From positions 248,001-312,000 of the forward strand of contig JAHDVF020000008.1 in assembly GCA_022606425.2 (NCBI GenBank): DNA of 64,000 bases, in the 5' to 3' direction. Within the stretch, counting starts at the first letter, position 1; the number at the start of each line of letters is the position of its first letter. A model generated the notes under the pieces. The model saw only the letters and a program-made list of their open reading frames with translations, searched no databases and was not told the DNA's origin. This DNA comes from Lepidostoma basale (Eukaryota; Arthropoda; Insecta; Trichoptera; Lepidostomatidae). A program made the position numbers and the translations under genes. Of this stretch, positions 32,860 to 42,699 are shown piece after piece.

Positions 32860-33200
32860 AAAAGTTGTTTATAAAAATTATGTAGCCGAGTGGGTTAACA
32901 ACTAGGGAAAAATACGAAGCGTAAATGCATTTGATTGTCTTATATTTGTATTTGATATATGCGCTTTCGTTTTCCCAAAACGTTATAAAAATTGTCGGTT
33001 ATAAAAATCCTGCGGCCAAGAGGGTTAACAACTAGGGAAAAATACAAACAGTTTACATATTAAGTTAATGGTGAATAGGGTAAAAAATACACAAAGGGTA
33101 GGTGGTCTGACCGCGGGGTAGTCACGCCAGGCGGGGGCACGTCACGGACACTGACTCATGGCTACCACAGCCGTACGAGTCATACACCCTGTCGAGCCGG
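32860..33200. other. Unassigned region with a direct repeat
   Basis: GAGTGGGTTAACAACTAGGG (32888) and GAGGGTTAACAACTAGGG (33010) are direct repeats about 120 bp apart, each preceded by TTATAAAAAT. A GC-rich stretch (33100-33190) follows. Class not known. Confidence 0.3.
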
Positions 33201-33534
33201 ACCGATCGCGGTACCTCAGTGAATACTATCAATCTAACAATCGAAATATTGTACAACACAATTGGTGGGATAATCGAGCGAATAAACGTGAAATTTCCAT
33301 TGTCAAATTATAGATTGTTCTCTAATTCGTTCAATATAATTTATTTATTCATCATTCAAATGTATAATAGTGCCATTGTAAAAATAACAAACAATAAGTA
33401 AACTATAATTTAGCAATCATAAATTTAATATTCCATGATGTGTATTAAAAAAATATTGTCATAGCCAGCCACGAAAGGGTTACGGAGTACATTAGAATTC
33501 GCAATTACCCACATATCTAATCAATTGTCTACTA

Positions 33535-33612
33535 GTTGTATGAATGTTAAGGATAGAGAGAAGAATATATTTTTGCCTACCCCTTTGAGAGACGGCGTGA
33601 TGGTTAGTTAGA
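33535..33612 (+). mobile_element. LINE-T terminal scrap
   Basis: The last about 75 bp of LINE-T (TTTTTGCCTACCCCTTTGAG and tail), tail-to-tail with the next copy. Confidence 0.6.
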
Positions 33613-33616
33613 GAGA

Positions 33617-33895
33617 AACTAACTAACCATCACGCCGTCTCCTCCAAGGGGTAGGCAGAAATAATGGACTGCCATTCTCAACATTCATACATCGATTTCT
33701 CTGACTCCTCACATGGCCGACATTCAATATTTGATTTATTTGATGGTGCTACGTTTTCCACGATCTTCATCTATTTCTGGTTCCATTTACATCGTTAACA
33801 TATAATTTTTTTATCATTCATTCTTTCCATATGTCCAAACCATTTTAATAATCCTTTCATTATTTTGTTCATAACACCATCATTCGCACAATTTA
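33617..33895 (-). mobile_element. LINE-T 3' end, tail-to-tail partner
   Basis: CTAACTAACCATCACGCCGT, hairpin CTCCTCCAAGGGG, then coding relic in reverse with deletions. Confidence 0.7.
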
Positions 33896-34039
33896 GTTAG
33901 AGAGTAAGGAAGAAAATAAGGTTTTGTACATGGTACAAAACGCCATCACTTTCAAGACATAAAAGTCTTATTGGAAATAAAAATGGTTAATAAATTTTTC
34001 GTGATTGTTTTATATTATCTGACAACAACAACAACAACA

Positions 34040-34320
34040 AACCATCACGCCGTTTCCCCGCAGGGGTAGGCAGAGAGAATGGACCGCCACACTACTCTAT
34101 CCTGGCACACCTCTCTAGCTTCCTCCACATTCATACATCGAGTCATACACGCACGTCGATTCTTCCGGCTTCTGACATGACCAACTTTTAATATTTGATT
34201 AATTTGGTCAAGCCATGTTTTCCTCGGTCTACCTCGACTCCTTACTCCATTTACATTGTTAACGTATACTTTTTTAACCATTCTTTCTTCACCCATGCGC
34301 TCCATATGTCCGAACCAACA
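34040..34320 (-). mobile_element. LINE-T 3' end, open frame
   Basis: Open minus frame RMGEERMVKKVYVNNVNGVR, GRPRKTWLDQINQILKVGHV, CMNVEEAREVCQDRVVWRSI. Instead of (AACT)n its end is an (ACA)n run at 34023-34040. Confidence 0.8.
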
Positions 34321-34984
34321 TCTGACGAAACATATATAAATCTTAGATAATCAGGTTGTTCTAAACTTGAGAAGGTAAAGAGTTATGAGTATATTTGTAT
34401 CATCTTTATGGAAACCCTCGTTGTAGATTCAAAGGATAAAAGAAATAATCACGAAAGTAAGTATATTTTTTTGTTTGATCTAAAAAAGACATGAAATTTT
34501 TATAGCAAAGATTTCGTCGTTTCATCAGCGTACACTTGAACGCTCATCAAAGTGACTAAGTCTCTTCAAAAGTTATACAATCATCTGAAGAAAGTAAGTA
34601 AGTTTGTCGAACAAATATGTAAAAATTCATATTATATTATTATATAATAATTCATATTAAATACTGTTGAAAAATACCTTATATATTATGGAAGTGACAA
34701 CATTTACCTGGTTAGCCAATTTTATAATGCCGTAGCACGGGAGAATATGTCACTCCCATAAAATATAATAAAACTTTCGGAAAACGGTTTTATCTAACAA
34801 AATAAGTCTATTTTCTCGTCTAATATTTTCAACGTTGAATTACATACATTAGCTCTAATATTTAATATAACGGTCGGTTTGATGATTTAATACATTAAAT
34901 ATTTATTTATAAACAAGACTTCTTTGTTTCCTGAACGATGATTTAAATTTTCTCTTTTTCTTTTTTATATACTTTGTATATACA
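34321..34984. other. AT-rich DNA with a family D foldback relic
   Basis: At 34675-34800 the TGGAAGTGACAACATTTACC and ATATGTCACTCCCATAAAAT ends resemble the outer sequence of family D (see 48155-48265), with the ribozyme part degraded. Confidence 0.3.
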
Positions 34985-35006
34985 ACACTTACATTAAAAA
35001 AAAAGT

Positions 35007-35050
35007 TACATAGACATGTTTCGGACAATCAGTCCTTCATCAGTGATACA
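35007..35050 (-). ncRNA. Hammerhead ribozyme candidate, family A left arm
   Basis: Minus strand: TGTATCA + CTGATGA + helix II GGAC/GTCC (loop TGATT) + GAAAC + AT + GTC + TATGTA. Helix I can form six pairs (two G-U) if one C is bulged. Helix III is AC/GU with a two-base loop. All conserved core bases are present. Confidence 0.65.
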
Positions 35051-35094
35051 TATTATAAATATACATATTTAAAATATTATGTGTCTTTATAATA

Positions 35095-35138
35095 TGTATC
35101 ACTGAAGAAGGACTGGTTGTCCGAAACATGTCTATGTA
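35095..35138 (+). ncRNA. Hammerhead ribozyme candidate, family A right arm
   Basis: CTGAAGA (35102-35108), helix II GGAC/GTCC (loop TGGTT), GAAAC (35123-35127), GTC (35130-35132), TATGTA. The changes from the left arm fall at the free N7 base and in the helix II loop. Confidence 0.65.
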
Positions 35139-35296
35139 ATTTTAATTTTTATTAATATGTATAATATATAATAATGTTATTTTATTAATATGTATAAGAT
35201 AAATAAAGCATCTACGAGTACAATACAAAGTATGGCGAATATAGAAGAGATGATTTAAAACTTTCTATTATATAATTAATATGAAATAATGTTTTT

Positions 35297-35531
35297 GCAT
35301 ACAACAGGTAGTTTTAACCCAATTACTGTATACAATTTGTTTTCTTATTATCTATCATGTTATATTGATTCTTATGATATGTGATAGGTTGCTAATCTAT
35401 CGGGGTTTTATTGTCACATGAGTTCTACACCAGTCTAAAGACAGTAAGCAATCACACTGCCATCGCCGAGAATCGAACCCGGGAGCTTAGATGTGGCAGT
35501 CACAGTTCTTGCCACAATGCCACGAAGGTCG
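35297..35531 (-). mobile_element. tRNA-derived SINE
   Basis: Reverse copy of the 15926 SINE. The B box appears as GAATCGAACCC on plus, the head is GCCACGAAGGTC at the right end, and the tail is ATACAACAGGTAG at the left. Confidence 0.8.
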
Positions 35532-35725
35532 TCAAACGTTTTGATAATAATAAATAAATAATAATAATATGCTAACATTCAAACTGCCGTTTTCGTGATG
35601 TGATCACCTCAAAGGCGTGTTGAGAGAACATACTAAAATATGTAAATCTGAAAATCTGTAAATCTAAATTTTTGAAAATCTGTAAATTTTAAAATGTGTA
35701 AAACTAAATATGAAAATTGATATCC

Positions 35726-36238
35726 GTCTTCTTCTTCTTCTTCTTCTTTTGATAGATCTGACGATCTGTGACACAGAAATCATATCTCGTCGGATGATGA
35801 GATCCAGCTGTCCCTCCATCTCTTAGGCGGTCTTCCAGGTGGGCGGTGTCCGGAAGGGATTTCATAGGCGGCTGTATATGCGAGTCTGTCACCATCCATT
35901 CGGGCTACATGGTCCCTCCAGTATCGTCTTCTGGATCTACTCCACTGAACGATATACTCTATTTCGCAGGTTTTCCTTATGTCTGCGTTGCGGACACGAT
36001 CTCGGAGGGTTTTTCCAGTAATTGATCTTAGGACCTTCATCTCCGATGTTCTAAGTAGTCTTTTGGTTCGCACAGTGTCAGCCCGCGTCTCTACAGCGTA
36101 CGTCATGATGGGTCGCACGCATGTTTTGTAGATTCTGATCTTGCTGTCGATACGCATGTGCTTGTTTTTCCAGACCAGATTCTTCAGGCATCCTGACACG
36201 GCAGAGGCTTTACTGACTTGTTCACGTACTTCGGTATA
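35726..36238 (-). mobile_element. LINE-C 3' fragment
   Basis: An open minus frame of about 140 codons: SGCLKNLVWKNKHMRIDSKI, RIYKTCVRPIMTYAVETRAD, then TSEMKVLRSITGKTLRDRVR, RRYWRDHVARMDGDRL, GHRPPGRPPKRWRDSW. The tail is (GAA)n at 35732-35748. RTE-like LINE C-terminus; a longer copy is at 55785-56690. Confidence 0.85.
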
Positions 36239-36357
36239 TGATATCCGTAAATAATTTAAAATATTTGAATAGCCTTATATAAATTAAAGCGAATATTATA
36301 TTGTGAATATATGCAAAATATAACCGAATAGGTGTCATTTGAAGAGTAGGTACTCAC

Positions 36358-36448
36358 TGGCGTGTAGGCCGCTTGCCCGGTCCAGGGGCATAGTCAGCAA
36401 CAATAGCAGCACCAATCCGGGGGCCACCCGCCCCGCGCGCCCCGCCAT
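36358..36448 (-). CDS. First coding exon of a secreted or membrane protein (partial)
   Basis: The minus-strand ATG at 36448 (G at -3 and +4) starts 30 codons that begin MAGRAGRVAPG, continue LVLLLLLTMPL and end DRASGLHA. This is a classic signal peptide: basic start, hydrophobic core, small residues near the end. The frame runs into a consensus splice donor (CCA|GTGAGT) at 36357, leaving one base of the next codon (phase 1). Codons are very GC-rich, unlike the AT-rich surroundings. The rest of the gene must lie at lower coordinates or outside the window, and no second exon could be identified. Protein family unknown. An in-frame ORF continues upstream of the ATG, so coding could begin in an earlier exon, but the signal peptide favours this start. 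Confidence 0.65.
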
Positions 36449-36504
36449 TCCGGCCTCACCCGCGTCGTGTTGGCCCCATCTCCCCTTGCTGACTTGGCCC
36501 GACA
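36449..36504 (-). other. 5' untranslated part of the same exon
   Basis: Begins after a good splice acceptor (TTTTGTTTTCCAG, ending at 36505), implying an upstream non-coding exon at higher coordinates. Contains a short upstream ORF. Confidence 0.55.
36456..36479 (-). promoter_or_regulatory. Upstream ORF of seven codons
   Basis: ATG at 36479 followed by six codons and TGA at 36458-36456, eight bases (36455-36449 between the stop and the main ATG, plus contact) ahead of the main start region. It could lower translation of the main ORF if this exon is used as inferred. Confidence 0.45.
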
Positions 36505-36712
36505 CTGGAAAACAAAACACCCCAACTTACTTCACATTGTTTATCTTACAACTAATTTTGTAAACAAGATTTTTTAGCTATACAAGGTGTTCCACGGCTT
36601 TACCGCAAAACTTTGACAGATTCGTACTACATCGATTTTTTTTCAAAGTTAATAATTTATTACTACACATGTAATCAAATTAGTATGATATTTATTTTCA
36701 TTTTTATTTTTT

Positions 36713-36916
36713 TGTATACAACAGGTCGCTTGAATCCAATTACTGTATACAATATGTTTTTTTTAGCTGATATATTGATTCTCATGAAATTGATAAGTAC
36801 AATAGCTAATCTATCGCCATTTTATTGTCACGAGAATTCTACACCAGAACAAAGACAGTGTGACAATCACACTGCCATCGCCGGGAATCTAACTCTCTGC
36901 CACGAACGTCGTCAAA
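36713..36916 (-). mobile_element. tRNA-derived SINE, head deleted in part
   Basis: Tail ATACAACAGGTCGC at the left and body AATTCTACACCAGAACAAAG. The head between the B box and GCCACGAACGTC is shortened. Confidence 0.75.
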
Positions 36917-36939
36917 GTTAATAGTTCGAACAAAGAAAA

Positions 36940-37285
36940 AACATTTCTTGGACAAACATGGTTACCAATAACGAAGTCCTGAGGCGAGCTGGAGTTGACA
37001 GAGAGCTGTTATCAAGTATCAAGGTTCGGAAGATTTCACATCTGGGTCATGTACTGCGTGGGTAAAAGTACCAGCTTCTCCAACTGATATTGGAGGGGAA
37101 AATTGAGGGACGTCGAGGGCCCGGTAGGAGAGAGATGTCCTGGCTGCGAAACTTGAGGGAGTGGACCGGCATCCGAAGTGTGGAGGAGCTGTTCCGAGCG
37201 GCGCAGGACAGGGACAGGTTCGTCGAGGTGATCGCCAACGTTCGGGGGACCCGACAGGGCACTTGGAGAAGAAGAAGAAGATTAA
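36940..37285 (+). mobile_element. LINE-A 3' end
   Basis: NEVLRRAGVDRELLSSIKVR, SHLGHVLRG, GRRGPGRREMSWLRNLREWT, VEELFRAAQDRDRFVEVIAN, then GGGACCCGACAGGGCACTTG and (GAA)n at 37265-37278. The end is complete. Confidence 0.8.
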
Positions 37286-37289
37286 AACA

Positions 37290-37457
37290 GATAAAAAGGA
37301 TATATCTATCTTATGTTGGGCACGTGAAGTGTCAGAGAAATCGACGTGTGTGCGTGACACGATGTATGAATGTTGAGGAATCGAAAGAAGTATGTCAGGA
37401 AAATACAATGTGGCGGTCCATTCTTTCTGTATGCCTCTTTGGGGAGACGGGGTGATG
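37290..37457 (+). mobile_element. LINE-T terminal fragment behind LINE-A
   Basis: VKCQRNRRVCVTRCMNVEES, then KEVCQENTMWRSILSV and the degraded hairpin CTCTTTGGGGAGACGG. The (GTTA)n tail is missing. Confidence 0.7.
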
Positions 37458-37735
37458 ATATCTTGAAAATTTAAAAGGGCAATATGTTTATTAGTAATTC
37501 AATTAACGTAGAACTATTTATTATGTATGGTATATCAATGAAAATATTATAACAGTGTTTCATGATTCATTTAATTTTATGGGAGTGAAATGGTTCACCT
37601 TACCAAATGAAGGAAAAATTAAAGGACATTTGATAATACCCCTGAGAGATGAAATATGTCACACCCATAAAATAAAACAAAAAATTTAAGTTAACAAAAC
37701 ATTTCTTTCAAGTTTAAATAATTTTCGAAGTAATC
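37458..37735. mobile_element. Family D foldback relic
   Basis: TTTATGGGAGTGAAATGGTTCACC and AGATGAAATATGTCACACCC (37575-37675) form a degraded inverted pair resembling family D. The ribozyme core is not intact. Confidence 0.35.
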
Positions 37736-37737
37736 GT

Positions 37738-37960
37738 CGACCTTCGCGGCAGATGGTTCGTTTCCCAGCGATGCCAGTGTGATTGTCACTCGTCTTTGGT
37801 CTCGTGTATTATTCACGTGTCAACACATGCAATGGCGATAAATAAACTATCACCATTTTTTTTAGTTAATATATGAGAATCAATACAATAACTAAAAAAA
37901 TTACAACAACTAAACTAACGTAGTTGGGTTCAAACCTGTTGTATAAAAATGTAATTATGT
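37738..37960 (+). mobile_element. tRNA-derived SINE, degraded
   Basis: GACCTTCGCGGCAGATGG head with a deletion before the B box, CACTCGTCTTTGGTCTCGTG body, and a tail ending ACCTGTTGTAT. Confidence 0.7.
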
Positions 37961-38002
37961 AATGTATATATAATAAATAATACATTGTAAAAAAAAATAA
38001 AG

Positions 38003-38263
38003 ATGTTATAACTGTTAATTCAAAAACTTTGTTTTATATCACAAATTGTATTCACAGCTGTTTCATCAACCAATGTTGACATCATCAGGTGTTACAAAAA
38101 ACGTTGTTTTTTGTAACACCTGATGATGTCAACATTGGTTGATGATACAGCTGTCGTAAAGTAAAATAAATACAATTTGTGATATAAAACAGAGTTTTTG
38201 AATTAACAGTTATAAAACGTTAAAATATCATCATAGTGTTTCGGCTTAAACAATGGACTAAAA
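38003..38263. mobile_element. Ribozyme-foldback element, family B
   Basis: Arms at 38010-38100 and 38102-38215, and outer right end CATAGTGTTTCGGCTTAAAC. Left arm on minus: CTGATGA (38088-38082), helix II GTCAAC/GTTGAT, GAAAC, but the cleavage triplet is GTG. Right arm: CTGATGA (38120-38126) with GATAC in place of GAAAC. Both are probably inactive. Confidence 0.75.
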
Positions 38264-38850
38264 TTAAGATGTATTTAGTTAAATCCACCAATGTTCGTGG
38301 CTTCGACCGATTTCGGCAGCTGCTAACTTCGTTTTTTTTTTTCTGGACATTTTTTTAAAACAATTAATTAATCAAAACGTGTAAATCAAGTTTTTAAAAA
38401 ATGTTTTAAACCCGATTTTCATTAGATTTAGAATTTTCCGAATTTTAAGTAGAATTTAAAATGTATCTATTGCTGAAAAGCTTTTTGGTTTTTAATTTAG
38501 GGAAACAAAAAATAACGTATTGTTTCAAGTAAAGTGTTATTTATGATAAAAGTCAATATCGAAAAGTTCAATATATTGAATTATCGTTTAATATTATGTA
38601 GAATCACGTTTGAAGTTTCGTGGCGCGCCCGTGGGACACTTTGTATATAAAATATTACACACTGGTACATAGGTACCTAATTTAGAGTCAGTCAATTTTG
38701 TAAAATAAACATTTTTTAACGTTTTCACAAATGATTAATGATGTTATTTTGAATATTTCAGATGAATTCCGTTTCATAAAAAGTACTGAATAAAAGAGAA
38801 TTCGGATTTTTATAAATGTAGCCGCTAATGTAACGGCCAGGAATCGAACC
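38264..38850. other. AT-rich spacer
   Basis: No feature recognised. Confidence 0.3.
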
Positions 38851-38851
38851 T

Positions 38852-38960
38852 GATCATATACAGAATATCCACACACTCGTCTATGAGATCTCATTTCTAC
38901 TGCATTTATTTACTTTCATCTTTCTTTTGCCAGTTCCATGCTTCGCTTTCATGCATATAA
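38852..38960 (-). mobile_element. LINE-T internal scrap
   Basis: The EAWNWQKKDESK to MRSHRRVCGYSVYDQ region only. Confidence 0.6.
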
Positions 38961-39011
38961 TAATATATTATAATATTATATTATATATAGTGATATAATA
39001 TGTATAATGGT

Positions 39012-39400
39012 TTTAATTGTATCTAAATAGAGACGAAGACGTAAACTGGAAACTGAACATGGATGATCAAGGTGTTTACAGGACTTATGACCTGTCATTG
39101 GTTGGGTTAAGCGCACGATTTATGTAATTACAACATTCCCCATTCCACCTTTGTTATTTGTGATCATGCATGACAAATTTTTGGAAGATGTATTTATACT
39201 TCAAAATCCATATTTATCTTCACGTAGCAGTTTCAGTCAGCCATCTATGTAGATTTCGTTGCACTTGTGAATTTTTTCAAGAATTAACCTATACAACCGA
39301 CCCACTAACGCCATCTATGGAGAATGATTTTCGGCATATTAACACAATGCGAAGGCTGTCGACCAACATATTGTTAGAAGCCGCTAGGAGTATTATTCCA
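39012..39400 (+). mobile_element. Foldback FB half-unit
   Basis: TTAATTGTATCTAAATAGAG start, GGTTGGGTTAAGCGCACG middle, and an inner part with ACTAACGCCATCTATGG and TTAACACAATGCGAAGGC. Matches one arm of the dimer at 11395-12060. Confidence 0.65.
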
Positions 39401-39449
39401 TTCTATATGCCAAAGAATTTTGAATTTTGAAAGTATAATGGTTTAACAG

Positions 39450-39770
39450 AATGAACATGAACGAAAACCACTTAGAGACCGAATTATCGACGTGGAGATT
39501 AAAAGACGCACCGGGGTTACCGATATATGGGTATGCATTACGAGGATAAAGTGGCAATGGGTTTGACATGCGGACCGACGGAATGATGGAAGATGAAGCC
39601 AGAGGGTTACTGATGGAGGCCAAGATTGGGCCGGAGAAGTGTCGGGAGACAGCCTACCAGGTGGAGCGATGAAATTGTGCCGACGGCGGAAAGGCCCCGG
39701 GATGGTGTGTGGGTGGAAAGGCTTACGTCCAGCAGTGGATGGAGATAGACTGACGATAAAGTCTTAAGTC
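39450..39770 (+). mobile_element. LINE-E 3' fragment
   Basis: With frameshifts: RDRIIDVEIKRRTGVTDI, ITRIKWQWV, a RRNDGR block, then the end AKACVQQWMEID-like. Same group as 6825-7185. Confidence 0.55.
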
Positions 39771-40008
39771 TTTTTGGTTTGTTCCAATTGGGCCAGTAAT
39801 GCAGTACCTAATTTCCCACTGCTTTCCACATGTTACGAAATATATCGTGGCAAACAATTATTTTAAGCGTGGTTTAAATGTGATATAAACATTATAATAA
39901 AAAGATCAATCAATTAGTTTGGCATACGAAACTAATTTATCAAGAGGTTGATAAAGTAAATAAAAAAAAAATAAGGAGAGTACGCAATTTAAATAATTTT
40001 ATGTGAGA

Positions 40009-40260
40009 ATTAATTGTATCTCAATAGAGACGAAGATGCAACTTGGAAACAGAATATGGTGATCGAGGTGTTTACAGGACTTTTGACCTTTCATTGGTTG
40101 GGTTAAGCGCACGCTTTATGTAATACAACATTCCCCATTCCACCTTTCTTACGACCACCATGTCTGTCGATTTTTTTTAAAGTTGTATATGTGTTAATAT
40201 GTAACACGAAACTTCATATGTTAGTTTCAATCTACACACTGGCGCCAACTATTTTTTATT
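40009..40260 (+). mobile_element. Foldback FB half-unit
   Basis: TTAATTGTATCTCAATAGAG to GTTTCAATCTACACACTGGC. A single arm. Confidence 0.65.
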
Positions 40261-40269
40261 TTATGTGAC

Positions 40270-40352
40270 TCTAAATGTATGCCTAGAAGAGAGCTCCATT
40301 TTCCCTCTATGCCTTCCCACCTAGTGATACGGCGTGATAGTTAGTTTATTAT
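40270..40352 (+). mobile_element. LINE-T tail relic
   Basis: CTCTATGCCTTCCCACCTAGTGATACGGCGTGATAGTTAG resembles the LINE-T terminus with a damaged hairpin. Confidence 0.4.
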
Positions 40353-40369
40353 ACCTTTTTTCAATACCC

Positions 40370-40740
40370 TTCTTTACCTTATTATAAAACCTATTCCGTC
40401 TACTCCTTAACAATCGCATCCTCCTTCTGCTTCCTCGTCACTCTCCTTGGGCAGAATGCATCCAGATTATATCGACCTTTGCGGTCGCAATGCACTTTGC
40501 GGTCCATTGTTTCAGTCAGCATTTTTTTTGATCATATTTCTTCCGAGTCTCTGGCTACGTGACCTACCTATTTCCATTTTAGAGTCGCTACACTATGGAT
40601 GGTGTTAGCGACCTTTGTTTTTTCCTCTCACCGTTTCGTTTCTGACTGTCTCTTAGGGTTATTCCTAACGTAACTCTTTCCATCACCATTTGGGTACACT
40701 CGTAGTTTCTCGGCACCTTCATATTTGTTGGTTTTAATAT
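40370..40740 (-). mobile_element. LINE-E-like 3' fragment
   Basis: The minus-strand frame fragments TKVANTIHSVATLKWK and VGHVARDSEEI, then DRKGRYNLDAFCPRR, resemble an RTE-type LINE C-terminus. Confidence 0.5.
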
Positions 40741-41412
40741 TAAAAAGGGGTATATTATTAGTAAATCCTTTTCTAATAAAAGTCATTTAGAGTCAGGTCA
40801 AATGTGTTTTTAATGTTTTCCTACCTAAACAACCGTACCAAGTTGATTACGGGCTGTATTTTTTTTAATTAACCAACCCAAGTAATTAGCTAATTGAATC
40901 AACGGTAAGGATTTGTTTAGTTAGCGATACGGGTGTATAATAATAAATTGTATATATTGAAGTAGCATCGTACGTGCCCCTGACAAGGGGAATCTATTTT
41001 AGTATTGTTATACTATTTTATTCACTAAGACAGTGCCTCTACTTTAGTGAATCGGGCAAGGATAAAAATTAGTAACTGCGGGAGGATACATAATATATGA
41101 GTGTACGTGCGGGCAGACAGAAAACAGAAGTAGCGCTAGCGTTGATTGGAGGCACTTTCCTTTCAGGCCGAGACAATTAGCCGCGGTGGGCGGGGCCGGG
41201 CATTAGGGGTAGGGAAGGAGTATCGAATACCTTACGTCGCTGAGCACTTCGATGCCTATCGATATGTAATTGCCAAATGCTTAAAAAATATTTTTTTATT
41301 AACCCTCCCTTCCCTATGATGGGTATCTTCTACACGTTGCTTCTAAAAACCACCAATATCTCTATAAATATAATAAATACAAGGTTAAGATTTTAGGTAT
41401 TCCTCCATAATA
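40741..41412. other. Unique DNA with a GC-richer patch
   Basis: The 41100-41260 segment (GCCGCGGTGGGCGGGGCCGG) is not repeated in the window and has no ORF. Possible regulatory DNA of the minus-strand gene, whose upstream side this is. Confidence 0.3.
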
Positions 41413-42697
41413 TTAGTTCCTTACATATGAAATTGGCGTTTTGTATGGGAGGAACATAAAGTTGATTTTTTTTAAATATAATATATTTATTTAATCAAAG
41501 TATGTACCATTGCTATCTATGCACTTTTGCCATCTCATAGGTAGTTCATCGATCCCTTTACTAAAAAAAACATTCGGACGGGAATCAATAAAATCTTTGA
41601 AGTCGGTTTGGACTGCCCCATCGGAGTTGAATTTTTTCCCTTGCAAGAAGTTATCCAAATTTCGAAAAAAATAGTAATCTGTTGGGGCAAGGTCCGGAGA
41701 GTACGGTGGATGTCTTAGACATTCCAATTTAAGCTCTTCTAATTTGGTAGTCGTCTGTTGTGCAGTGTGTGGTCTAGCGTTATCATGAAGCAGCAGTGGC
41801 CTAGAGCGATCAACCAGCCTCGGTTGTTTAGCAGCTAGCTTTTCCATCATGGTTTGCAGTTGCTGACAATAGACATCTGCCGTAATCGTCTGGCCAGATT
41901 TAAGAAAGCTGTAGTGAACGACACCAGCACTAGTCCACCAAACGCTCACAAGTAACTTTTTTGGAGTCAATTTTCGCTTGGGGCATGGTTTGGCTGGTTC
42001 GGCAGGGTTCAGCCATTGCGATGAGCGCTTCCGATTATCATACAGGATCCACTTTTCATCACAGGTAATGATTCGATTCAAAATCCCTTCATTATTGTGC
42101 CGGTTGAGTAATGCAACGCAGCAGTCAACGCGCGTTTGTTGATTTGCTTCACTCAATTCGTGAGGTACCCACCTTTCAAGCTTTTTCACCTTCCCAATTT
42201 GCTTCAAGTGGATAAAAACAGTTTTATCACTAACACCGCAGCCTGCAGCTAACTCGGACGTGGTTTGCGATGGATCCGCTTCCACAATAGCCTTAAATTC
42301 TTCATTATCAACTTTGGTCTCCGGCCGTCCACGGGGCTTGTTCTGCGGGTCGAAATTTCCATAACGAAAACATTGGAACCAAAAACGCACTGTGTTTTCT
42401 TTTGCGGCACCGTCGCCATACACATCATTAATCCTTCGAGCCGTTTCTGCAGCACTGGTGCCACGGTGGAACTCGTACTTGTAAATAATGCGATATTTCA
42501 AGTTTTCCATTTTGTAAACTGAGTGACGCAAAGAAAAAAAACAATTGAGGAAAAAACAAATTAATTATAATTTTCGAGACACAAATACTTGAGTAAATAG
42601 CTGTATAAATTTGAATTTGGAATTCCTAACCAAAGAGAAGATATTTGAGATCAAAGTTGCCAGTACGACAACGCTAATTTCATATGTAAGGACCTAA
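41413..42697 (-). mobile_element. Mariner transposon, cecropia type, copy 1
   Basis: Flanked by TA dinucleotides (41411-41412 and 42698-42699). Terminal inverted repeats of about 25-30 bp: TTAGTTCCTTACATATGAAA at the left and the inverse of TTAGGTCCTTACATATGAAA at the right, with one change close to the left tip. 1285 bp, a full-length mariner size. The transposase ORF is intact. Confidence 0.9.
41491..42510 (-). CDS. Mariner transposase, intact, DD34D
   Basis: 339 codons from MENLKY (an in-frame Met seven codons earlier is less likely). The protein cuts and joins DNA at TA sites. N-terminal paired helix-turn-helix domains occupy about residues 1-110, with QNKPRGRP at the hook region (56-63). 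WVPHEL is at 114-119. The catalytic triad is D151 (TCDEKWIL), D243 (LLHDNARPH) and D278 (YSPDLAPTD), with 34 residues between the last two, the mariner hallmark. It resembles the cecropia subfamily that includes human Hsmar1/SETMAR. Compared with copy 2 it has Cys at residue 47 (Arg there) and Tyr at 50 (Ser there) in the DNA-binding region, so activity is uncertain despite the intact frame. Confidence 0.9.
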   Translation of the reverse strand: MENLKYRIIYKYEFHRGTSAAETARRINDVYGDGAAKENTVRFWFQCFRYGNFDPQNKPRGRPETKVDNEEFKAIVEADPSQTTSELAAGCGVSDKTVFIHLKQIGKVKKLERWVPHELSEANQQTRVDCCVALLNRHNNEGILNRIITCDEKWILYDNRKRSSQWLNPAEPAKPCPKRKLTPKKLLVSVWWTSAGVVHYSFLKSGQTITADVYCQQLQTMMEKLAAKQPRLVDRSRPLLLHDNARPHTAQQTTTKLEELKLECLRHPPYSPDLAPTDYYFFRNLDNFLQGKKFNSDGAVQTDFKDFIDSRPNVFFSKGIDELPMRWQKCIDSNGTYFD

Positions 42698-42699
42698 TA

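Larger units (their letters stand above)
34985..35160. mobile_element. Ribozyme-foldback element, family A
   Basis: Arms 34991-35055 and 35090-35155 are reverse complements around an AT-rich loop. Both carry an intact outward-facing hammerhead core. No ORF. Only one copy is visible in the window. Confidence 0.8.

Noticed and set aside
37090..37376. Plus-strand ORFs as independent genes
   Set aside because: They are frames of the LINE-A and LINE-T 3' ends fused at about 37285.
42265..42522. ORFs opposite the mariner transposase
   Set aside because: Antisense shadows of the transposase gene.
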